From positions 4,896 through 68,895 of the forward strand of contig BOKF01000045.1 of NCBI GenBank assembly GCA_016860845.1: a DNA stretch of 64,000 nucleotides. Direction: 5' to 3'. Position 1 is the first letter of the stretch; every line of letters begins with the position of its first letter. Shown here piece after piece: positions 8,684 to 16,008 of the stretch. Made by a program: the position numbers and the translations under genes. The stretch is from Chloroflexota bacterium. Its GTDB lineage: Bacteria > Chloroflexota > Anaerolineae > 4572-78 > J111. Under the pieces are notes generated by a model. It was not told the origin of the DNA. It was given only the letters and a program-made list of their open reading frames with translations, and ran no database searches.

Positions 8684-10004
8684 GGGTATCTTTACTATTT
8701 TCTTCGGGATTAGCCACAACGGGGCTACTGGCTGCCACCGGGGCGCTGAGGCGCGCTCCAGCCGAGGCTGTCGCCGGTTTCATATTTGTTTGGGTAAAAT
8801 ATTGCTGAATCAAGGCCAGCAAGTTGCTGGTAAACCAGTACAGGGTCAAGCCTGAAGGGACGATCAGCGAAAAATAGCCAAACATAATCGGCATAATTTT
8901 CATCATCGAGTTCATAGACGCCTGCTGCGGGTCAGGATTAGGCGGCGTCATCATCTGCTGCATATAATACTGCGACACCACCAGCAGTACCGGTAGGACC
9001 AGGTAAGCCAGGGCTGGTCCCCAGCCAATCGAAGGAGGTAAAGGCCACAGCCAATTAAGGCCGCCGCCGCGATCCGCCACTGGCCCGGCCAGGCTGGGAA
9101 TCCAGAGAAAGCCCTCATATAATAACCCTTCGTGCGAGAGTTGGGTCAGCGATTGATAAAGAGCAAACCAGATCGGCATCTGGACCAGGGTGGGCAAACA
9201 ACCACCCAACGGGTTAACTCCCGCTTCTTTATACAAAGCCATCTGTTCCTGGGCCAGCTTTTCCCGATCATTTTTATACTTCTCTTGCAACTCCTTCATC
9301 CGCGGCTGCAGCTCCTGCATGGCCTTGGATGATTTAATCTGCTGCATATTCAAAGGAAAAGTAGCCAGCCGGACCGCTACGGTAAAGAGAATAATAGAGA
9401 AGCCGAAGGCATAAGGGAGGCCCCAGCCCTTTAGCACATTGTCGAGATAGACGAGAGACAGGGCAATGAAGTTGACAAAAGAACCCCAGACACCCAACTC
9501 TTGGGGCGCAGTTTTAATGGTGGCGCTGGCTTCCAGGGTAGTTTCGCCAAACTTTAATTGGGCCACATTGTTCAGCGTTTCGCCAGGCTCAGTCGTCGAA
9601 GGGGGAATGGCGTGATAAATGATGGTCGCCGCCTGATTTTGCGGCAAGTTACCCGACCAGGTGACTGTATTATTTTGATTATCAAATGTGCCTAGCGTAA
9701 CCGAAATGGAGTGAGTTTGTAGGGCCAGAGACAACCCTTTCGGCATCGCGTCGGTGAGGGTAAAATCAATAGCCCGGTTACTTCCATTTCTAATGGTAAC
9801 GGTAAATGTAACTACCTGACCCAGTGGGACGGTCTCAGAACCGGCTTCCTTCTCTAGAGTCACGCCGCTGGCCTGGGCCATAGGGTTAAGGACAGTGGGG
9901 CCGGACGGGTTGGGGGAAGCCGCAGTTACGGGCTTAAATAACGCTAAAAATAAGATAAGACCAATGACAATGAGGGGTAAAATCAACAACCTTAAAGATT
10001 TCAC
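8646..10004 (-). CDS. yidC: Membrane protein insertase YidC with a DUF11-like external domain
   Basis: YidC inserts and folds inner-membrane proteins. The 452-residue protein has an N-terminal transmembrane segment (LLILPLIVIGLILFLALF). Residues ~45-165 are not a standard YidC P1 domain but read like a DUF11 repeat (VTFTVTIRNGS, FTLTDAMPKGLS, NNVAQLKFGE). The conserved insertase core follows, with the hydrophilic-groove Arg in VRLATFPLNMQQ, the coiled C1 loop (MQELQPRMKELQEKY) and GVNPLGGCLPTLVQMPIW. The start is GTG 10004, with GGAAAG about 9 bases upstream. The C-terminus is strongly basic (KSKRKSRRKR), as in insertases that help dock ribosomes. It lies between yidD and jag. Confidence 0.93.
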   Translation of the reverse strand: MKSLRLLILPLIVIGLILFLALFKPVTAASPNPSGPTVLNPMAQASGVTLEKEAGSETVPLGQVVTFTVTIRNGSNRAIDFTLTDAMPKGLSLALQTHSISVTLGTFDNQNNTVTWSGNLPQNQAATIIYHAIPPSTTEPGETLNNVAQLKFGETTLEASATIKTAPQELGVWGSFVNFIALSLVYLDNVLKGWGLPYAFGFSIILFTVAVRLATFPLNMQQIKSSKAMQELQPRMKELQEKYKNDREKLAQEQMALYKEAGVNPLGGCLPTLVQMPIWFALYQSLTQLSHEGLLYEGFLWIPSLAGPVADRGGGLNWLWPLPPSIGWGPALAYLVLPVLLVVSQYYMQQMMTPPNPDPQQASMNSMMKIMPIMFGYFSLIVPSGLTLYWFTSNLLALIQQYFTQTNMKPATASAGARLSAPVAASSPVVANPEENSKDTHVKSKRKSRRKR

Positions 10005-10056
10005 GACTAATTTCTTTCCATCCTCCTAAAACAACCTAAAAAACCGACAGGTATCC

Positions 10057-10266
10057 TCACGGCACAGGATCATAACCACCAGGGTGAAAGGGATGACAGC
10101 GGCCAAGACGCTTTACGGCCAGCCAGCCCCCTTTGATGAGGCCATACTTTTCTATCGCTTGATAACTGTAATGAGAACAGGTTGGATAAAACCTGCACGC
10201 CGGCGGCAGGGCAGGCGATATAAATTTTTGATAAAAACGAATTAGGGCTAAAGCTAGGTACTTCAC
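10057..10266 (-). CDS. yidD: Membrane protein insertion efficiency factor YidD
   Basis: The 69-residue protein is a near-textbook YidD: an amphipathic N-terminus ([13 protein letters not shown]), the Cys/Tyr core [19 protein letters not shown], then [24 protein letters not shown]. It is membrane-associated and assists YidC-dependent insertion. It sits between rnpA and yidC on the same strand, the standard order. Confidence 0.95.
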   Translation of the reverse strand: MKYLALALIRFYQKFISPALPPACRFYPTCSHYSYQAIEKYGLIKGGWLAVKRLGRCHPFHPGGYDPVP

Positions 10267-10274
10267 AGTTGTAA

Positions 10275-10343
10275 GTAACAGAGCAGCAAGGTAGCAGGAA
10301 GGATGTATTTCTAAACTTTGCTACCTGCTACTTTGCTACCTTG
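10275..10343. repeat. Inverted repeat of GCTACCT-type units after rnpA
   Basis: The left half (AGCAGCAAGGTAGCAGG region) is complementary to a right half made of GCTACCT, GCTACTTT and GCTACCTT. The repeat overlaps the 3' end of rnpA, so the RnpA tail [10 protein letters not shown] is repeat-encoded. Its core matches the repeat between parA and parB. Confidence 0.6.
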
Positions 10344-10676
10344 TCGCAATAAATCTGACTCTTGCAAAAGTTGTTCCAAACAGCGCTCAATTTCGCTATA
10401 ATTGGCGCGCTGGATAGGCTGGCGGGCAATAAAGACTAAATCAAAACCCGGCTTAATCTGCGCCGTTCGCAAGCGGGTTACTTCGCGCATGCGGCGCTTA
10501 ATCTGATTTCGTCGAACTGCCTTACCGAGACGCTTGCTAACCACAAAGCCAAAGCGACTATAATCCAACTCATTGCGTAGAAATGCCAGCACCATTAAAG
10601 GGCTGGCATTCGATTTACCATTACGCCGCACTCGTTGAAAGTCAACATTGTGGCGTAAACGGTGCTGTCGCTTCAT
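10311..10676 (-). CDS. rnpA: Ribonuclease P protein component
   Basis: This is the protein subunit of RNase P, which binds the catalytic RNA and helps process tRNA 5' ends. The 121-residue protein has the opening [15 protein letters not shown], the central strand [17 protein letters not shown] and the signature [10 protein letters not shown]. The start at ATG 10676 gives the normal family N-terminus. The last ~10 residues ([10 protein letters not shown]) are extra and come from an overlapping DNA repeat. It is downstream of rpmH on the same strand, as is nearly universal. Confidence 0.95.
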   Translation of the reverse strand: MKRQHRLRHNVDFQRVRRNGKSNASPLMVLAFLRNELDYSRFGFVVSKRLGKAVRRNQIKRRMREVTRLRTAQIKPGFDLVFIARQPIQRANYSEIERCLEQLLQESDLLRQGSKVAGSKV

Positions 10677-10788
10677 GAAGCAAACAAAAACGCAACAGAT
10701 TCTGGTTCATCAGGTGGTTTGAACGCCTCTCCTATCATCAACCTGTCCGGTCGCTTGAGCTATGCTTCCCCTCCACCCTCAACGAGGT

Positions 10789-10965
10789 TCAATCAGCATT
10801 CCAATTGGTATTTTTGGGATGCACTCGCTGGACGGCCAACAATTTTCGTCCTCGCGCTCGCCGGGCTTTGAGTACCCGCTGCCCCCCACTGGTGGCCATT
10901 CGCGCCCGGAATCCGTGGACACGAGCGCGGTGGCGGCGCTTGGGTTGATAGGTTCGTTTGGTCAT
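10789..10965 (-). CDS. rpmH: Ribosomal protein L34
   Basis: The 58-codon frame from ATG 10965 reads [19 protein letters not shown] and continues [20 protein letters not shown], the L34 pattern. It then has an extra C-terminal tail ([16 protein letters not shown]), making it about ten residues longer than usual. A canonical promoter lies 45 bases upstream, and rnpA follows 112 bases downstream. Confidence 0.93.
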   Translation of the reverse strand: MTKRTYQPKRRHRARVHGFRARMATSGGQRVLKARRARGRKLLAVQRVHPKNTNWNAD

Positions 10966-11009
10966 CGCTGTATAAAACCTCTGTTTCTGATATTTTTAGT
11001 AGAACAGAA

Positions 11010-11038
11010 ATTATACCTAGATGCCTCATGATTGGCAA
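11010..11038 (-). promoter_or_regulatory. Sigma-70 promoter for the rpmH-rnpA-yidD-yidC-jag operon
   Basis: On the minus strand TTGCCA (11038-11033) and a perfect TATAAT (11015-11010) are separated by exactly 17 bases, 45 bases before the rpmH start. Confidence 0.75.
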
Positions 11039-11067
11039 AAACAACCCGCTTTGATACATACCAAGGA

Positions 11068-11556
11068 TCAGGGCAGGTCAGTCTTGTCCAGATAACCCGA
11101 TTTTTGGGCGGCAATCTGTTTGCGAACCGGCGAGGATAACACGATGGATGTGGTCGTCGGGCCATAAGTACTTAGTCGGGTAATCAACTCCTCCAAATGG
11201 GGAATCGAGGCTGCCGCAACCTTCATGATGAACGAGTCAGTTCCAGATAGGTGATGGCACTCAAGCACCTCCGGTAAGTCACGAGCCAAAGCAATCAGTT
11301 GAGAATAGCGTTCCCCTGGCACATTAATCCGAATAAAGGCCGCAATGGGCAGGTTTACCTTGGCCAAATTAATATGCGCATGATAGCCGCTAATGATACC
11401 TGCTTCCTCCAGCCGCCTGACCCTCTCGGCAACGGCGGGCAAGGACAACCCCACCCGTCGGCCCAGTTCGGCAAAAGAGATCCGGGCATCTTCTTGCAGC
11501 GCCTGCAAAATCTGCCAGCCGACCTCATCCAGTAATTTTGTATAATCTAAAGCCAT
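11068..11556 (-). CDS. Lrp/AsnC-family transcriptional regulator
   Basis: The 162-residue protein has an N-terminal winged helix-turn-helix (LDEVGWQILQALQEDARISFAELGRRVGLSLPAVAERVRRL) and a C-terminal RAM/AsnC ligand domain (LIALARDLPEVLECHHLSG, DSFIMKVAA). Such proteins sense amino acids. It is divergent from the LysE exporter next door with a 150-base AT-rich gap, so it probably controls that exporter and itself. It occupies the place where dnaA often lies beside rpmH. Confidence 0.9.
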   Translation of the reverse strand: MALDYTKLLDEVGWQILQALQEDARISFAELGRRVGLSLPAVAERVRRLEEAGIISGYHAHINLAKVNLPIAAFIRINVPGERYSQLIALARDLPEVLECHHLSGTDSFIMKVAAASIPHLEELITRLSTYGPTTTSIVLSSPVRKQIAAQKSGYLDKTDLP

Positions 11557-11706
11557 TCCTACTATCTTCCTTATATACCCCTGAATTAAAGCTCCATTTT
11601 CTTAGTTTTTATATTTACAATACCACGTATAACCTATACACTATAGCATTAAATTACATATTCTCCCAATTTAAATTACATTTTCAACCCTGACTCAGGT
11701 GATTTG

Positions 11707-12324
11707 ATGGAAACTAACATTTTATTAAAAGGTTTGATTATTGGCTTTTCCATTGCTGCCCCGGTAGGACCGATTGGGATTCTCTGTATTCGCCGCACCC
11801 TGACCCAGGGACGCTGGACCGGTTTGTTGTCCGGTCTGGGAGCCGCCACCGCCGATGCCTTTTATGGCTCTGTCGCCGGCTTCGGCTTGACGGTGATTTC
11901 TACGCTCTTAATCGGCCAGCAGTTCTGGTTCAGTTTAATTGGGGGCGTCTTTCTGTGCTATCTCGGCGGCAAGACCTTTGTGGCCAGACCGGCTGAAACG
12001 GCGGCCCAGAGCCAAGGCCAGGGTGTGATCGGGGCCTATGCTTCAACCCTTTTTCTAACGCTGACCAATCCCGCCACGATTCTTTCCTTTGCCGCTATCT
12101 TTGCCGGGTTGGGCCTGGCCAATGCCAGCGGCGATTATGGCAGCGCCAGTATCATGGTCTTGGGTGTTTTTCTTGGCTCGGCCTTGTGGTGGCTCATTCT
12201 GAGCGGCGGCGTCAGCCTGTTACGCGGCAAATTTACGCCTGGCATGCTGCGCTGGGTTAACAAAATTTCCGGAGTAATTATAGCCGGTTTTGGTCTAGCG
12301 ATGCTGTTAAATTTGTTACGTTAA
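11707..12324 (+). CDS. LysE/RhtB-family amino acid exporter
   Basis: The 205-residue inner-membrane protein has about six hydrophobic segments and the LysE family opening GLIIGFSIAAPVGPIGILCIRRTLTQG, then FLTLTNPATILSFAAIFAGLG. It exports amino acids or small metabolites; the substrate is unknown. I use ATG 11707, preceded by CAGGTGA, rather than the adjoining TTG at 11704. It is divergently paired with an Lrp regulator. Confidence 0.88.
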   Translation: METNILLKGLIIGFSIAAPVGPIGILCIRRTLTQGRWTGLLSGLGAATADAFYGSVAGFGLTVISTLLIGQQFWFSLIGGVFLCYLGGKTFVARPAETAAQSQGQGVIGAYASTLFLTLTNPATILSFAAIFAGLGLANASGDYGSASIMVLGVFLGSALWWLILSGGVSLLRGKFTPGMLRWVNKISGVIIAGFGLAMLLNLLR

Positions 12325-12327
12325 AGT

Positions 12328-14199
12328 TCAAGGAGACACCCTATACCTAACCTGAGCGCTAGTGTTTGCCTCTTCTTTAACAATTAGGGGGAGCTTTAAG
12401 CGGACATCATGGATGAGGCAAAGACGTTCGTCGCTGCTTTGACAGTAGTAGATCGTCAGATTTAAGTTTAGATCGTCGTCCATCTCAATATCTACCTTGA
12501 AATGAGCTGGCTCGTTGGCCTGAAAGAGATGAGTAGTACTAACATTATTACCCTGGAGTTGGATCATTTGGGGAGCATCTGGATTGAGTTTATATCCCTC
12601 TGGCAACTCCACAATCAGACTGATTTCCACTTCACCTGGCCCCACTGTCAGCGGGTCGAGCCGTTGCGCTTTTGGCTCTGATAACAACATCAAGGGCAGT
12701 CGCTCCAGCCCATGTAGCGCCAGGGTCCGCACGGTTTTTTCTTTCAAGTAGGCTACCCGGATTAAATGATTATTGGTATCGGCGATGTATAACCGGCCCT
12801 TGCTGGCAACAACTCCTTCCGGCTCAAACAGTCCCGCCTCGTGGAACGCGCCGTCGGCCTGGCCGGGTTGGCCTGTACCGATCAGGGTCTTGACCTCGCC
12901 TGTCGTCGGGTCGAGGGTTTTAATTTTGTGGTTGTAGCTGTCGGCAATGTAGACCAGGCCCTCATAAAAGGTCAGCCCGGTCGGGTGCTGCAGCCGGACC
13001 ATGCTCCCTCTTCCATCCATATCTCCAAACTCAAACAAGCCCTGCCCGACCAACGTTACCACGTGTGGCTTTTCCTCTAACAGGGAAATAGCCCGAATAG
13101 CGCTGGCCTCCGCGTCGGCCACAAACATATGGCCCATACCCAACGACAAGTCGCTTGGCTGGTTAAAACTTGACTGCATCTGGTCCCCATCCACCAACGC
13201 TTCGCGGCCATTACCAAAGAACGGTCCAATCTGCTCTTCTTGAAACAAGGCCCAAATCTGGTGAATCCCGGCCATGGCGATAAAGACGATGTCCTCCACT
13301 GTCAGCACCGCCCAGGGCGAGCGCAGTGGGGTTTCCGTTGGCTGGCCCAGGTTGAAACGCCCGTGTGCTTTCTCGCCCGTTCCGGCGACGGTGCGAACCG
13401 CACCGCTATCCAACGCAACAGCTCGAATAGCGTGATTCTCGGTATCGGCGACGTAAAGAGTGTCGCCGCTAAGGGCCAACCCGTGCGGGCTGTGAAAGGC
13501 GGCGGTCGCCGCCGGACCGTCCTGCAAACCGGGCTGGCCGCTGCCAAACACTCGCCCAATTTCACCCTTGAGACCGTCTTCGCTGAGGTGTACTTCCAGG
13601 ATACGATGATGCCCCGTATCGGCGATGTAAAGCACGCCTTTATCTGTGAGCAACACTTTGGCCGGATAGTCGAGGGGGCGCAGCGGTTCCTGGATGCGCT
13701 CCATTTGAAGATCAAGGGGAGTCCGGTCCAGCAAGCCTTTGCCCTCAGCCTCGTTAATCAGCGCCTCAAGGTCAGGGGCAAACGCTTCCGCCAGAATTTC
13801 GCCGGATTGGGTATGAACAATCTTGCCCTGCGGGTCAATAACGACAATCGTCGGCCATGCTTTGACCGTATAACTCTGCCACACCTGAAAATTCACATCA
13901 TTGACCACCGGATGATCGAGGCCATGACGCATGATGGCTTCACGGATATTCCTGGTTAACCCTTCGCTGGGAAATTTAGCGGAATGGACGCTAATGATAA
14001 CCAGTTCATTGGGGAACTTTTCACGGAGTAGACGCAACTGCGCCACATTATGGTTGCAGTTTATTCAGCCATAGGTAAAGAACTCCAGCAGCACCACTTT
14101 CCCACGCAGCTCTGCCAGGGTTAAGGGCCGCGGTGTGTTCAACCATTCCAAATTGGGGGGAAATTCGGGCGGATTAATTTTTGCCTGATTAAATGCCAT
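12328..14199 (-). CDS. Thioredoxin-like/NHL-repeat protein with in-frame TGA at the active site (probable selenoprotein)
   Basis: From ATG 14199, preceded by a strong GGAGGAGAGG site, the frame runs 44 codons (ending [11 protein letters not shown]), meets TGA at 14067-14065, and continues without break for 578 more codons to 12328. The thioredoxin/redoxin family with NHL repeats (as in NHLRC2) has a TY-C-C-I-N-C active site here; this gene has TYG-TGA-I-N-C, so the stop falls exactly on the nucleophilic Cys of CxxC. Residues ~1-140 are the thioredoxin fold, ~165-440 NHL beta-propeller repeats ([30 protein letters not shown]), ~460-620 a C-terminal beta domain. I read codon 45 as selenocysteine (UxxC). 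The alternative is a nonsense mutation, which would leave an unusually well preserved downstream frame. Confidence 0.75.
14036..14061 (-). promoter_or_regulatory. SECIS-like stem-loop just after the in-frame TGA
   Basis: Three bases after the TGA the mRNA can fold AACTGC (14061-14056) with GCAGTT (14041-14036); above an AA/C interruption a further CCA/TGG pair closes a five-base loop. Bacterial SECIS elements lie immediately 3' of the UGA inside the coding region. The loop G position is not ideal, so this is a candidate only. Confidence 0.4.
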
Positions 14200-14223
14200 G
14201 ATCCTCTCCTCCGAAAATAAACC

Positions 14224-14274
14224 TGGAGTGCAAACCTTGGTTTGCCATTAAACCAAAGCAAGCTTTGGACTCCA
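14224..14274. repeat. Inverted repeat upstream of the TGA-containing gene
   Basis: TGGAGT (14224-14229) and ACTCCA (14269-14274) enclose smaller hairpins: AAACC.TTGGTTT and CCAAAGC.AGCTTTGG. The repeat lies in the 215-base gap between the Thr-Pro protein and the selenoprotein candidate. Confidence 0.5.
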
Positions 14275-14414
14275 TTTTCATCCTTGGTGGTGTGCCACAG
14301 GCTCGTGACGACTCCTTCCAAATTTAGACTGCCGAGCTCCCAGGTATCAAGATTCCGATGACTGGACTGAACCGGCAAACGGAATATCAACGGCTCACAC
14401 CGGCCGTTCTTGAT

Positions 14415-15587
14415 TCAAGGGCTGGATCCTCCGGTTGGCGTATCCGTCGCCGTCGGGGTATCGGTCGCTGTTGGAATCGGCGTATCAGTCGGGGTTGGGG
14501 TATGAGTTGCCGTCGGCGTATCGGTTGCTGTCGGAGTTGGGGTATCAGTCGCCGTTGGCATATCGGTTGCGGTTGGAGTTAGGGTATCGGTTGGCGTCGG
14601 GGTATCAGTCGGTGTCGGGCTATCGGTTGGGGTTGAGGTATGAGTCGCCGTCAGCGTAGCAGTCGTAGTCAGAGTTGGGGTATGAGTCGGCGTCAGCGTA
14701 CCGGTCGCTGTTGCGGTTGGAGTGTCCCCTGGCAGCGATATGTCTGTCGCAGTCGGAGTCGGCGTTTCCGGCTCTGGTGTACCGGTCGCCGTCGCGGTTG
14801 GGGTGTCCGCTGACATGGGGGTATCCGTCACCGTGGGAGTCGGCGTATCCGGCGCTGGCGTACCGGTCGCCGTTGGGGTTGGAGTATCCTCCGGCACTGG
14901 CGTATCCGTCGCCGTTGGAGTCGGCGTATCTACCACCAGCGGTGCCTCCGTGACGGTCGGGATGATTGTATCGGTCGGGGTCGGAGTGTCCCCTGGCAGC
15001 GGTGTCTCCGTCGCAGTCGGTGTACCCGGCATTGGCGTATCGGTCGCGGTCGCAGTTGGAGTGTCTGCCGGTACGCGGGTGCTGGTCGGTGTAACGGTTG
15101 GGAGCGATGCTTTCGTGGGCGTTGCGGTCGCTGTATCCACCGGCAGGAGTGTGCTTGTTGGCGTCACCGGCAGCGACGTACCCGTCAGTAGAGCCAGGGG
15201 CACAGGGGTATCTGTGGGTATGGCCGTACTCATAAACGCCGGGATCAGGATGTCTTTCAACAAAGATATCTCGGTTATCTCGGTGGGCGTCGGCACCGGG
15301 GTGGGGTGTTCCAGCATAATCTGATCTTGTTTAACTGCTTCGACAACTTCGGGATTAATGCGGGCCAACCGCGGCCCGCTGGCAGGGTTGGCGCTGTAAT
15401 CGGCCAGAACCTGGGAATCCAACGTTATGGGCAGCCATTGTTGCTCATTTCGTTGTAACCCCACCGTGGCCGCCGTGAAGATAAGCGACCAGGCGATCAA
15501 CAAAAAGGCAATCAGCAAAACATCGAAGTGAAAGAGGCTTCGACGCGATCTCTGCCTCTCTTTGGGTCGGTTTTGATTACCCCCCAT
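14415..15587 (-). CDS. Membrane-anchored Thr-Pro repeat stalk protein
   Basis: The 390-residue protein has a basic cytoplasmic start ([15 protein letters not shown]), one transmembrane segment ([22 protein letters not shown]), a ~90-residue external segment, and from about residue 130 to the end an uninterrupted low-complexity run built on TPTATDTP / DTPTPTAT units. It ends TPTGGSSP with no folded C-terminal domain. Such stretches usually act as wall-spanning, possibly glycosylated stalks or linkers; here there is nothing beyond the stalk, so the function is unknown. The repetitive DNA also makes the antisense frames open, which is an artefact. It is upstream of the thioredoxin/NHL gene on the same strand. 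Confidence 0.75.
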   Translation of the reverse strand: MGGNQNRPKERQRSRRSLFHFDVLLIAFLLIAWSLIFTAATVGLQRNEQQWLPITLDSQVLADYSANPASGPRLARINPEVVEAVKQDQIMLEHPTPVPTPTEITEISLLKDILIPAFMSTAIPTDTPVPLALLTGTSLPVTPTSTLLPVDTATATPTKASLPTVTPTSTRVPADTPTATATDTPMPGTPTATETPLPGDTPTPTDTIIPTVTEAPLVVDTPTPTATDTPVPEDTPTPTATGTPAPDTPTPTVTDTPMSADTPTATATGTPEPETPTPTATDISLPGDTPTATATGTLTPTHTPTLTTTATLTATHTSTPTDSPTPTDTPTPTDTLTPTATDMPTATDTPTPTATDTPTATHTPTPTDTPIPTATDTPTATDTPTGGSSP

Positions 15588-16008
15588 CGCACCTGACTCC
15601 CAATTACCTTGTCTCCTGAATAAAACCGAGCCTTCAATGCCTGATTTTCTGAGTGCTCTGAATCAAATTCTTGTTCGGTTAAGTTTAAACTTCTTTGGGG
15701 GAACTGATGCGATGATAAAGATAAAGTGGAGTACTGCTTTAGCGGTGAATCCCCAGGGCACGCATTCCCGTCAATGCTCTCTACCAATTTATGGGTGCCT
15801 TCTGGCAGAATCAATCCAGGAATTATTCAATTGAAATTGATAAATAATATGATAGCCTTGAAATGACGATAAGGCAAGGAAAAGTACGACATCAGAAATC
15901 CATCTTTCCAAATAAGGCTGCCTTCTGGTAAAATCTCCTCCCAGGTTAAAGCATATCACTTTTTTAAGAGGCGATGCTTAGAATTACGACAGAGAGGAAT
16001 CCAAGTTA
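15588..16008. other. 421-base intergenic region
   Basis: This separates the divergent stalk protein (-) and the receiver-reductase fusion (+), so it should hold both promoters. I see no convincing RNA gene. A 17-base near-duplicate, TGCCTTCTGGCAGAATC (15797) and TGCCTTCTGGTAAAATC (15919), recurs about 120 bases apart. GAGAGGAATCC precedes the ATG at 16009. Confidence 0.5.

Noticed and set aside
11557..11706. AT-rich gap considered as oriC
   Set aside because: No cluster of DnaA-box-like TTATNCACA sequences is visible and the gap is well explained as a divergent promoter region.
12328..14046. Shorter gene starting at GTG 14046
   Set aside because: This would omit the thioredoxin active site and lacks a ribosome site; the frame upstream of the TGA is the missing N-terminus with a strong ribosome site.
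14722..15324. Long Val/Gly-rich open frame on the plus strand
   Set aside because: It is the exact antisense of the Thr-Pro repeat gene; repeat composition keeps all frames open, and there is no ribosome site.
15512..15814. 100-codon minus-strand frame before the stalk protein
   Set aside because: It overlaps the start of the stalk gene in another frame and has no domain pattern; it is more likely leader sequence.
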